64,000 nucleotides of DNA from Heterodera schachtii. Its lineage: Eukaryota > Nematoda > Chromadorea > Rhabditida > Heteroderidae. The stretch's first letter is position 1; each line of letters opens with the position of its first letter. A model generated the notes under the pieces. The model made no database searches. It was given only the letters and a program-made list of their open reading frames with translations, and was not told where the DNA came from. The stretch is from contig SIJG01000041.1 in the NCBI GenBank assembly GCA_023374025.1, forward strand, positions 1,192,856-1,256,855, written 5' to 3'. Positions 1 through 10,356 of this stretch are shown here, piece by piece. The translations under genes were made by a program, and so were the position numbers.

Positions 1-215
1 CCCAAAAAACATTGAAATGAATTGTCAGATGGATGATCAATCACAAAGGACGCAAACTATTTTCAGTTTGTAAATTTTCCATGTGTTCAGTTTGTCTGAT
101 CAGTCCATCACCCGCCTCGATCAGTCTGACCAATCATTGCCCTTTGGCACAAGCATTTTCCTTTCATCTGATCAGCCCTCCCTCCCCCTCCCTTTTTCTG
201 ATCATTTGGCCTTAC

Positions 216-1542
216 TTTGCGCGTCCAATCGGCTGATCGGGTTCCTATTCATTTCCAACACTTTCAACCTTCTTATAAATGCGAACATTTGAGAAGTGAC
301 GGCGGAGAAGCGATTGTCGCTGAGATTCAAATAAAAAAGTGACGGAATGCCACGAAAGAATTCCCCGTCGATGGCACTGATCTGAGAACAATCAGCAAAT
401 GAAATGTTCAACGATTGATCATTTTCAAAAATTTGTCTCACTTTGTTCCCTTCCAAACTGAGTGTTTTTAGCCGTGCCAATGCCAATCCTTCCCCCGTCG
501 GCATTAACCCATCGATTTGATTTTTGCCAAGGAAAAGTTCCTCCAATGAGTCGCCCAATTCATTGATCGCCTTCAGTGGCACAGTGTGCAACTGATTTCT
601 ATCCAATGACAGCTTCTGCAGGGAGCCAAGGCCAAGAAAGGCTTCTGGCGGAATGGAATTGTCGCGCAGAGAATTGGCACTCAAATCCAAACTTGGGGGG
701 GGGTAATTAAAAAATAGAAATTTCTTTTCATTATGATTCACTTACTTTTCGATTAAATTGCGCGAGTGAAAGTGAAGAAAAATGTGGGCCGGCACTTCCC
801 TTAGCCGATTGGCACTCAATGAAAGCGAACGAAGTGATCGGAGCGGGGCAATTGCGGAAGAAAAGTGCCCAAAATTCGCCAATTCGTTGGAAGTGATGGC
901 CAATTCCTCCAAAGTGTCAAAAATGCCATTGGTTTGTCGCTGAGCCGAATTGAGCGGACGGTGGTGGAGCAGAAGGTGTGCCAGGGAATTGTTGTGTAAC
1001 TGAAGACGCCGAATTGGGGGCAGCACGCGCAGAGAGTCGAGGTAAAGCTGAAAGGACGACGGATGGCATTTGGCACCGGCACATTGGCACTACCAACAGA
1101 CCACGGGCATCGGCGAGTGCTCCATTCGGAAGAGGTCCAACCGCGCGTTTGGCCATCGCGACAATGGGCCAAGCGCGGACAAAATGTGCTCCAATGAATT
1201 GGCACCCGAACAACGCACTGACAATGCCAAACTGACGACGGATTCACCCGCTGCTGATGATGCAAAGGAGCAAAAGCAGGGGAACTGAAGGGGGGGGGGC
1301 AGTGAAATGGCGAGACGGGAGGGAATTGGAGTTGGTCTCGGGATGACCATGTCCAAGCCAAAACCCACATGAATTCTCTCTTGGCACTTTGTCATGTGCT
1401 TCTCAGTTAAATTATGCCGCCAAAAAAAGGTGCCGTCTTTTTTTCGCTTTTGCGTCGCAGCGGCAAAATTAAAAGTGAAAAGAAAGGAGAAAATAGCGAC
1501 GCGAAAAATAAAATGGAATTTGTAAAAGCCATTTTTGAGCAT
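216..1542 (-). CDS. Extracellular leucine-rich-repeat protein gene, continues off left edge
   Basis: Minus-strand gene. Two exons are clear: 746 to about 1300 and 216-691, separated by a short intron with a GTAAGT donor (745-740) and a CCCCAAG acceptor. Joined, they read a run of leucine-rich repeats (LRRs) with the pattern LxxLxLxxNxL, for example LEELAITSNELANF, LRSLSLSANRL, LQKLSLDRNQL, LKTLSLEGNKV and LFYLNLSDNRF. A cysteine-containing cap (CFCSF...VRCSG) precedes the repeats, as in secreted or type I membrane LRR proteins. An ATG at 1542 opens a hydrophobic signal-like stretch (FRVAIFSFLFTF), but its splicing to the cap is not resolved. A GTAAGG donor at 215 shows that the gene goes on to the left. 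An in-frame TAG lies at 1088-1090 between cap and repeats, so either a further intron is unmodelled, the base is wrong, or the gene is broken. LRR family: confident. Ligand or role: unknown. Confidence 0.72.
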
Positions 1543-2045
1543 TTGTTGGAAGAAACGGACGAAACGAAGGGGGAAGGAAAGAGAAGAAAATGAACGAATG
1601 AATGAATGGTCAATTGGAGGGAAAGGACAAACACCGCCGGGGGGGGGGGGGGGTAAAGCAGCTGAACACACGAAAAGTCGAAAAGGGGAAGGCAACAAAC
1701 CAAAATAGTCATCGGAGGAGGAAGAAGTGCATGCAAACGGAGAAGAGGGGAGACAAAAGAAAGGACCGATGAGAACACTTGTTGATTGAGGGGGGACAAT
1801 GTCCGATGAATGATCCTTGAGGGACGGAATTTAATTGACATTTGGGGGACAATACTCCCAGGGGCAACGGCAACGGTAATGGTCGGACAGATCAACAAAA
1901 GAACACATCGGATGGATGGAAGAAGAAGAAGGTGATTGGCTAAGAGGAGGAGTGGATCAGTAAGTTGGCCAAATCGGGAGCATCATTTTATGGCCATTAT
2001 TAATCAAACGCCTAATTGACTAATTAAACTCTTCGTGGCAATTTT
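1543..2045. other. Intergenic stretch upstream of the LRR gene
   Basis: No gene is supported. It contains a 14-base G run near 1640-1653 and GA-rich sequence. Open frames here are low-complexity shadows of that skewed composition. Confidence 0.5.
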
Positions 2046-2068
2046 CTACATATTTATTAATTGTGCAA

Positions 2069-2970
2069 TTAAATGTACAAATCCTTGTCCTGTTGTTCCC
2101 GTCTCCGTTTTCTTCCGCTGAACTGCTTGTCGTCCTCGTTGGCATTGCTGCGTTTGTTCCACCGCCTTCTTTCGGCTGTGTCCGCTGTTTTTCCCCCGTC
2201 GTCTGTCATTTGTGTCTTCAAACAAACAAATCTCATCAGCGAACATTGTCTCATTTTGCGACCCAATCTCGGGATGATGATCATCATCATTTGATGATGA
2301 TGCCCCACAGAATCCCTTCCCTCCCCCCCCCCAATTTCTCCAAACCTTCCACCAATTTCCCCTCCTCCGCTTCGCCTTGCATTTTGGGGTTGGAGGGATT
2401 GCTGTTTGATTTGTTGAGGAAAAGCTGCGAGGGATGCGTGCGCGGAATTGGTTTGGATTTGGAGGTTGGAGGAGACGGCGGAGGGATTGGGCGGTGGGGG
2501 GGGGGAAGGGCGGGGAGGGGGGAGGGGGGAGGGGGGAGGGGGTGGGAAATGCTGGCAGAATCGGTGGATTTGGGGGTGGAGATTTTGAAGGTTTTGCCGA
2601 ACGGAAGGGAAGAAGACAACGTACGACGTACAGGCAAAAGGGATGAGGCGAAGGTTGGCTGGGCTGGGGTTGGGCCGATGGCATCCCCCCCCCCCCCGTT
2701 TTGGCCGCACCCTTCGCCCTCCCCCGCCCCACTCGCAATTCTTTCAGCATCCAAATTGGCCATGCCAAAATCGATCATTCCTTCCTCTTTCCAGCCCCAT
2801 CCCACGCATCTCCCCATGGTTTGGCTGAGCTTCTCCCCAAAGCATTGGACGGGTGGGTGCCCTCCCCTCGCCACAAAACGGCCCGCCAAGGCCAAGGCCA
2901 ATCCGATCATTCCACGCACTCCCCCCCCCCCGCCCAACAAAAAGCACTGTGCATTCAAATCACTGCTCAA
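2069..2970 (-). other. Low-complexity G/C-run region with a possible minus-strand 3' exon
   Basis: Homopolymers of C and G and (GGGA)n-like runs open long frames on both strands, so most apparent ORFs are not evidence of genes. One hint of a real gene is on the minus strand: a frame ending KRRREQQDKDLYI stops at 2069, and the AATAAA hexamer lies about 15-20 bases beyond it (near 2049-2054). Upstream, the minus strand reads a Ser/Pro-rich segment (KTFKISTPKSTDSASI). This could be the terminal part of a low-complexity nuclear protein, but exon boundaries cannot be placed and no domain is recognised. Confidence 0.25.
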
Positions 2971-3179
2971 ATGATGCCATTCCTCTTCTCTTTTTCATTC
3001 TCATTTTTGAGTCGGATTTTCCATTTTATGGCATTTTAAATTTAAAAAAAAAAGTTTTCATTGACTCCGAATTAGGCAATGGTTACAAAAAGACACTGCT
3101 GATTAATTCCAAATCATCCATTCGCTCCCATTGTCCCTCCTTTTGACAGTTTATTTGACTAATTTATTATTTTTCTAAT

Positions 3180-3196
3180 AGCTCATCCGTCCCAAA
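3180..3196 (+). promoter_or_regulatory. Possible trans-splice acceptor before the BED-finger gene
   Basis: A T-rich tract ending TTTTTCTAATAG is directly followed by a 16-base leader and the ATG at 3197. Nematode mRNAs often receive a spliced leader at such a site. No transcript evidence is available. Confidence 0.35.
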
Positions 3197-4716
3197 ATGC
3201 CTTCAATTGTCTGGGAATATTTCGACGAATTCGAAGGCGGTGGCAAATGTCGCCTTTGCGGTTGCGTCCGCAACAGAAAGGACAAATCCACCTCAACTTT
3301 TTGGGTGAGGACATAAATATGTTGGAAGTCATCTATTTATGAAAATCCATTTTAATTGCAAATTGTCGTTTTTTTGGAGAGATTGGCACCGTCGGTTAAT
3401 TTTTTTTCGAATTTTTAAAAGTTCTCTTTTTACCGTAAAAAGTCGACCGTACTCCCGAATGGTTTCTGATTTATACAAATCCCCCCCCCCCCCCCTAAAT
3501 TTAGCAACATTTGGAGAGAGTCCACGGTTTGGACAAACGCCAAATGATGATGGGCGGAGGAAGTTTTGGCGGAAGAGGGACGAGAGCGCCTTTCAACAGC
3601 AATAACCATGGCCTTTTAGCGGGGGGAGGGGGAAGGGACGGCGACGGAATGCCATCGAACGACAGAGGGAGCGCACCGCCAGCGGAGAAAATACCAAAGG
3701 TGGGAGGCGTTGGAGAGGATTTTAAAACCAAAACATTATGCCAAAATATTAAAATATTCTCTTTTACGGACAAGAACCTAGTGATTTTCAGTTACAAAAT
3801 TCCGTTGGGATTTTCCCTGATAATTACGCGTGGCTTTTGTACATATGTACATGTATACATACATATTCTTACAAAATGACATCTTTATGTGTATTGGATA
3901 TGGTCTGTGCATGTGATTAATACGCTTCGTGGCTTTTTTTGAATTGATTTGCCTAATGATATTTGCGCCAGAAAATTTCTTTGTGCTATTTTTCTGGCTT
4001 GAATAAAATTCTCATTTTCGATTAAGCTTGATTTGGTCGACAGCCTTGGCTTGGACCAAAAGGCCACCGAAGAGACGTTTCGATTCATTTCTGAGCTTGT
4101 CAGACAACAGCAGCAACAGAAGCCGCAACAACAGCAAAATAGCAGCAATAACATTCCAACTTCGCAACAAATGTCGTCGACAATGCCGGAATTGGAGCCA
4201 GCAATTGAGTTGAAAAGGGATGAACCGGCAACAACGCCCATGGAAAGGGTGGGCAACCCCAAAACTTTATATGATAGACTGATCACACTGATTATTGGGT
4301 TTTAGCTGATCGAACCACCAATTGGCATTAACAAGAGGAATGAATTGGCTACACAGTTTGGCAACAGGAACGATGACGGAATGACGACGCCGCCCGCTTT
4401 TTTCAATGCCATTTCCGATGAGAGCAGCAAAAAAGGCGGAGCGAAGCGCAAGAACAAATTCGCGGAGCTTCCCCCGACTCCGCCGCCTTCTCAACTGTCC
4501 AATTTCTCCACCCAAAATGCTTCCTCTTCTCTGTCGGCTGCGCACTCTTCCGCTTCCACGTCATCAACCTCCTCCTCCTCTCTGCTGAACAATTACTTCT
4601 CTGGCATTCTGCAGTTTGCCCACTCTCCGCTCAATTTGGCATCGATCGCTTCGTCACTCAATGCTTCGCCAACTCCACCGAGGTCGTTTAGGGATGGAAA
4701 GGCACTTGCGAAATGA
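3197..4716 (+). CDS. BED-type zinc-finger protein
   Basis: Four exons, 3197-3304, 3505-3699, 4027-4248 and 4306-4716, each with GT..AG borders that keep frame, give about 311 aa. Residues 1-50 form a BED finger: MPSIVWEYFDEF (aromatic start), the pair CRLCGC, then HLERVH after the first intron, supplying the C-x2-C...H-x4-H metal ligands. BED fingers bind DNA and occur in chromatin-boundary proteins and in domesticated or active hAT transposases. The rest is Gly-rich (MMMGGGSFGGRG), then a helix-like stretch (LVDSLGLDQKATEETF) leading into a Gln-rich tract, and a Ser-rich C-terminus. No transposase catalytic core follows, so a host DNA-binding protein is the better guess. An acceptor-like CTAATAG lies about 16 bases before the ATG and could be a trans-splice site. 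Confidence 0.75.
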
Positions 4717-5022
4717 ATGGGTCGGCAGAGGCATTTGTACTTATCCTTTCTATGACCCCATTGGCTTAAAATCTCAAAATTTAGTCTTTTTTAGACGAGG
4801 CCCCCCTGTTCCCGAAATTTTTTTGGAAAAGCGCGCCGAAAAAAACGGTTTTTCAAAAGCAAAAAAATAGGTCATCGGGCGGCCGACAAATTCCCAGCGA
4901 TTTTTTGGAAAATTTTTTTTCTTACAGTAGAATTTTCTTATGAAAAAACTTTCTAAGATTTTTGTTCTTGAAAAATTTCTAAGTTAGCAAACTTTTTTTT
5001 TAAAATTTCTCGGGGGAAAACG
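4717..5022. other. Intergenic, repeat-like
   Basis: AT-rich spacer with a GC-rich block (about 4795-4880). The motif of a G/C block preceding TTTTTTTGGAAAAGCGC resembles internal parts of the hAT-like elements further right, so this may be a worn fragment. No gene is seen. Confidence 0.35.
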
Positions 5023-5502
5023 ATGCGGGGGGGGGGGGGAACTGATACGGGGGGGAATGAAGTGCACCTGTTGTCGCCGATTTCTCATCACTCCATTTTG
5101 CCCCTTCACGTGCACATTAATCAGCAGATTCATTCGCTGCACTTCCTTTTGCTCTTTGCTCGTTTGTTTCCCTTTTTGTGCCCCTTTCCTTCTTTTGCTC
5201 ATTTCGCTGAAACTCCGATCATCGGGCAGTCGCTGCTCGCTGAGCTGCGACAGGACCCAAACTCCCTTTTGTTCTTTTCCGATTCGGGCTTTGGTTCGGG
5301 ATTAGACGTAAATGATTTATTTTTCAGCTTTGTCAGTCCGGTGCCACAGCCGAGCAGCAGCCAAATGATACCATCAGTCGGTCAACCGCAACCTCAACAG
5401 CACGGACTGCTGCTGACAGTGTCCCCAAAAAAGTCGACTGCAGTGGTGACAGATGCGGAGAATGCCAGTGCCATTGTGCCGAATGGAGATGATGAGCAGG
5501 CC

Positions 5503-6325
5503 ATGACCAATTCTGCAAAGAAAAAGCGGACGGACTATTTGAGTTGGGACGAATTTTTCATGGGAGTCGCATTGATGGCAGCACAACGCAGCAAAGACCC
5601 AATCACACAGGTGCAAATTGGCAAAACCATCCAATCAAACAAACCACACTAATAGAAAAATGTAAAAAAGGGAGGGGAAACGAAAAACAGAAAATATTTA
5701 CGCCCATCAGTCGCCTCATTGGTTTCCTTTTCATATTATTATTATTTCGCAGGTCGGCGCATGCATTGTGAAGGAGAACTTCATCATTGGCATTGGGTAC
5801 AACGGAATGCCAATTGGCTGCAACGACGACGAAATGCCGTGGGGAAAGGGCGACGCTAACCCGCTGAACAACAAGTGAACATTTGGGCTAACAATGTGGA
5901 ACCTCATGCAGTGACTTGCCTCTTTTTGCTCAGATATCTTTACGTGTGCCACGCCGAAATGAATGCCATTTTGAACAAAAATAGCGTTTCCGTTGACGGG
6001 GCAACATTGTGTAAGTACGAGGATCGGGCATTTTCTGTGGAAACAGAGAACATTGTTCAGACACGACGCTTTTTCCATGTGCGGAATGTGCCAAAATGAT
6101 CATCCAATCGCGCATCAGTCGGGTCGTTTATTTGAGCGACAAAAATACCATCCAAATGGAGGCTTCGCGTCGCCTTTTCAACATCACAGGCATCAAATTC
6201 AGGTCCGTCCTTCCTTATCCCTCTCGCAAATAAATGAATATTCTCATTTTACTAATGTGTAATAATTGTTCCCTTTTAGCCGATACGAATCCTCTCGTCC
6301 CGAGGTGACTCTCCGCTTCAAATGA
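5503..6325 (+). CDS. DCTD: Deoxycytidylate (dCMP) deaminase
   Basis: Hydrolytic deamination of dCMP to dUMP, which feeds thymidylate synthesis; a cytosolic zinc enzyme. Exons: 5503-5610, 5753-5874, 5934-6010, 6061-6202 and 6280-6325, all with GT..AG borders that preserve frame, giving 164 aa against about 180 for animal enzymes. The order of motifs matches the family: [16 protein letters not shown] at the N-terminus, the QRSKDP turn, [22 protein letters not shown], the catalytic CHAEMNAI (zinc His plus proton-shuttle Glu), LFPCAECAK (two zinc Cys), and a C-terminal VVYLSDK. I chose the ATG at 5503 because it sits eight residues before the conserved N-terminus. The same frame is open back to an ATG at 5023 and would add 160 low-complexity residues. 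All catalytic residues are present. Confidence 0.92.
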
Positions 6326-6831
6326 ACTCTTCCGACTGTGCCGTGCCTTCCATTTTATAATTTTCTTTGTTACTTTGTCTTGTTATTTGAAGTGCCTACA
6401 CAAAAGGGCATTATTGTATTTCTGTCCTCACTTTCGATTTTCATGCCAAATTCCCTCACTTTCTCTTTTTACCGAAAATGCCTTCGATTACCCTTTTTCC
6501 CCTGTGCTTTCCTTTTCTGTTTAATTCATTTATCGATTGTCTTCGCTCGCCTTCGTTTGTTTGTTTGTCCATCTGTCCTCTTTCACTGATTTCTTCTTTT
6601 GACCAACTTTTGCGTACTACCTTTCTTTTCGTTTAAATATGTTGGCATAAGAAATATGGGTATTTTTGTCATTCCAAAATGTTCTTTTTTGTTTAAATTG
6701 ATAAATTTTAGGGAATTTCTTTGTTGGTTTAAATTCAAGTTAATTTTTCATTGTACCTTTTCGGATTTTTAATTATTCGACTAATTGTAATTGGAGTAAG
6801 GTTAAATGTTCCCATTGCCTTTCCATTAAAA
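6326..6831. other. Intergenic spacer
   Basis: T-rich sequence between the dCMP deaminase stop and the ATG at 6832. It presumably holds the deaminase 3' UTR and the next gene's 5' region. No element or gene is recognised. Confidence 0.5.
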
Positions 6832-9800
6832 ATGTCGGCAAAAGTTAAAACGGAGGCGTCGTCGCCAAAACAAATGAACGAAAAGGCGGAAGAGAATGAA
6901 TTGACAGAGCGTTTGGAGTTAGACTTTGTCGAAGTGCGCCTTTTTCCTCGATAGTATTTGTCACCATAAATCCAAATTGATGGCTAAAACTTGGCGAAAA
7001 TGGCTAAATTTCCTGGTTTTTCCCACGGTGTAGAAAAATTTAAGGAAAGTTAGATTTGTCAAAAACTTTGGGCCAGAAGAGTAAAAACTTGTAGAGCCTC
7101 TTCCGAAATTTTCTTTCCTCTATACGCACCTGTTTAGAATGTCCAGTTTCACCCATCTTTATGAACTGTTTAGGAGTCAGTCGGCGACGATTGGGACGGA
7201 AATGCCATCATGGAATGCGACGACACTTTAGCCACCGCAGATGAAGCGGAGGAGGAGGGCCCACTCAAACCGTCGCCCGACTCGCCACGTTCGTTGTCTG
7301 CCCCGCGTTCCCCCGAAGACGAAGTGGAGACAATTGGTACCAAGGAATTAATTTTCAAAACTAAAATTGGGGGGGGGGGGGTCGTCGGCACCAATTATGC
7401 CACCAATTTGTTTCGCTTCCGTCAGATGAAGACACCGTCGTGGTGGTGACGGATGAGGCGGTTGTCCTTCACACGGGGGAAGAGGACGAAATGGCGGAGG
7501 GCGACATCGTCGAGGCGGAGGCGCCCTCCGTGCGACCGAAGGGCGGCGGAGGGCCGAAAACGCCGCCGGAGAGCGATTTGGGGGCGACGGCTGAGGTTTT
7601 AGCACCATTCTAGGCACGCATTTTCATGCCCTTTCATTCAGCACAAGGGAGGCTCTTCCCACGACGTCAGCCAGGAGAGCAGCATGAGAGAGCCGTCGGC
7701 CAAACGCCGGCGGCGTCGTCGGCGTTCGTCCTCCCGCTCCTCCTCCTCAGCATCGTCAGAATCGCATTCAAGAAAGGGCGTGAATGGCGGCGGCAAAATC
7801 CGAGCGGAGGAAGTTTTTGAGCAGGACGAGGTGGAGGAGGACCGTCATTCGGCCGTGTCCCGAGGTCGTGACAAGTCGTTGACCGACTCGTCGTCCCACC
7901 ATCACCGTCGTCGGCATCGCCATCGTTCCAAATCGCCTCCAAAGTCGTACAAATTGTCCGACCGTCGTAACCGATCACCGCACGAAAGACGGACCACCGC
8001 CCGGGGGGTGAAGCGCGAACATTACAGCGACGAACACGAAGAGGACGAGGAAAACGGCGAAGAGGTGGTCGAGGACGAAATGGACTACGAGGAGGACGAC
8101 GAGGAGCGAATCCGACGCAACAAAAGGGCGCGACTCGTCCGGTTGAGGTTTCAATGGAAGGAGGGAGGGAAGGGAAAAAAAGGGCGACACAAAACGAATG
8201 GTTGTTGAGCAATTAATCCATGCAATTACTGACATCATCATTTCATTAATCATACATCCTCTTGTTCAGGGAAGCCCGCTCCCGACAGATTGGCCATGAA
8301 TACATTCCGCCGCTGGCCAGTCGGAGAACGTCCGCATTTGGTGGCCGTTTTGCTCCACAGCCCTACTTCAAGAACCCGTCCTATTATCCGCGGGACAAGG
8401 AACTGTCGTCTTCCTCTGCTCGATCCGTCGCTGTGCCGGTGAGTAACTAATACTACGGCACAGAAGTGCCAATCTCTGTCTGACTGTTCCTTGGCATTTT
8501 GATTGGGTATTGTTTCATTTGTTTGCCACTTTTCCAAAGGTGCCTCTCGCGCGTGTTGAACCGATGCCCGGCGGCCGTCTTCCGCTCGTCCAGCGCCGTT
8601 CGTCTCCTCCGCCGCCGTCCCTTGTGCAGCGCCGTCGCGGCCCATCTCCCCAAGCGCCGCTTCCGCCGTTGCTGACGAAAAAGCGTCGATACATTGTGGA
8701 GGAAATAAGTCACGTGCCAAGACGGTGGGTACTTTTGAATTGGATTTACTGTAAAATTATGCTGTTTCATAAGGACTTTCTAAATTTGGACCGGCCATTA
8801 AATCCCCCATTTCGTTTTCTGTGCTGTTTTTCCATTCCAACTCTCGGTCTTTGTGAGTCCCATTCAATACCTATCAATTCCTCGAGATTCGTCTTTCTCC
8901 CGCGCCTGCTTCTCCGCCTTCGCACAAAAAATTCTGTTGATTTTGTTGGATTGGTGGTGAACAACAAATAAAGAACCGAATAGATCTAGTCGCTAACATT
9001 CGAAACAACGCAATCGGCAGAAGAGCGAATGTGCCGCTGTTTTGGGCTTCGTCTTTTCCCTCCCTCAACAGCTGCTTTAAAATGTTGGGTCGGCTGCCAA
9101 CTCAATTTTTTTACTGCCGAAATGAATTTCGTTCTCAATCGACTCCCATTTCTCCTCCTCCCAGTTTGGGTTTGGCCCAGGGAACAACCTCAAAAATGCA
9201 AAAAACAACCATTCCAACAACACCACAGAAGAGGGAGGGCTATGCCTATGAATGAGAGAGAGTCTTTTCGTCGTCCATCGGCAAAAATATGAATTAAAAA
9301 ACCAAATGAGTGGAGAACAACACAGCAAATAGAGAAAGAACAAAAACAACATCCCTTGTGTTGGTCCATCAACAAGTTTCTGTGGAGGGACGACAAAAAC
9401 ATTCGCCGCACCAAACAGCCAACAAAAACTGCCATTTTCCCATTCTTCCGTCTTCTCCCCTCCATCCTCCCCCGATTCTCACAGATCGCGCACCCCGCCG
9501 CCTCCACTGCTTTCAACCTACCGAAGCAGTAACGGCACCAGCAGCAGCCGGTCCTCCCGTCTTCGCTCTCTCGCCGAGCTGGGCCCCCAAACGCTGTACC
9601 CAAGTCGGCGCGACCCGTACCCGGCACCTCGTTCGTACGAAAGTGGCAGCAGCCGTCATGCGTCCGGCAGCAGCTCGTCAAGTCGATACTATGGTGGTTC
9701 AAGGTATTGCAACAAATACTGGCTTTTGTGTGTGTTTATTAGTTTAAGAAAAGGGGAGGGGAGAGTAATTAATCTATACGAATCGGTGCAGTAAATTTTG

Positions 9801-9942
9801 TCTAAATTTTAGTCCCTTCCTTCTATTCAGTTTGGAGCGTGACCCGTACATACACACCGGAAATCGACTCATTCCAAAGCCTTTTGTGCCTCCACCGCCG
9901 CCAGGCAAAAAATGGAACTGTCCGAGAAGGGAGGAGTCATAG
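6832..9942 (+). CDS. Acidic and RS-rich nuclear protein, unknown
   Basis: Eight exons join in frame: 6832-6933, 7174-7336, 7426-7595, 7642-8147, 8270-8438, 8540-8724, 9485-9703 and 9831-9942. The N-terminal part is acidic (ECDDTLATADEAEEEG; VVVVTDEAVVLHTGEEDEM). It is followed by an Arg cluster running into an RS tract (RRRRRRRSSSRSSSS), a His/Arg stretch (HHHRRRHRHRSKSPPK), an acidic patch, then Pro-rich and Ser/Tyr-rich segments (GSSRHASGSSSSSRYYGG). RS tracts are typical of nuclear splicing-linked proteins, but no RNA-recognition motif is visible, so I do not call it an SR protein proper. The intron after 8724 is long (760 bases). Stop TAG at 9940-9942. An alternative end is possible through a GTAAGT donor at about 10060 and an exon near 10119 reading PPPRR-stop. 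Confidence 0.65.
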
Positions 9943-10356
9943 TGAGTGTTTGACATGCGGGAAAATGTCCGCGTCAATTATTCATTCGACGATCTTTGGA
10001 TTAAGTGTTCCATCGGAGCGAAGGTTGAAATGGCGATGTCCTAAACGCGAACCTGCGACGTAAGTGTCACTCACATTAGTTGAATTTAAAAATAGAAAAA
10101 TATTCAATCTAATTTCAGGCCTCCGCCACGTCGCTAACAGAACGGATGGACATTTTTGGCGGTCTTCCGTTCATAAGAATGAGGGAAGAAAGATTGTGTT
10201 TCTCAATTTGACAACAACTTTGTTTACCACTTTCTAATTAATTTTCGTAATACATCCACCAATTTACAATTCTTTTTTCAAATCTTTTGATTTGTATTTT
10301 AATTTCTCACTTTACATTAAATAAAAAATACAACAAAAAAACAATGCGTTTGGCTC

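Noticed and set aside
2063..2974. Several long open frames on both strands (up to 303 codons)
   Set aside because: They are produced by G and C homopolymers and purine/pyrimidine skew; peptides are low complexity and mutually overlapping.
9190..9747. Minus- and plus-strand frames over the last exons of the RS-rich gene
   Set aside because: The exon frame that joins 8724 to 9485 and 9703 to 9831 is different and explains the sequence.
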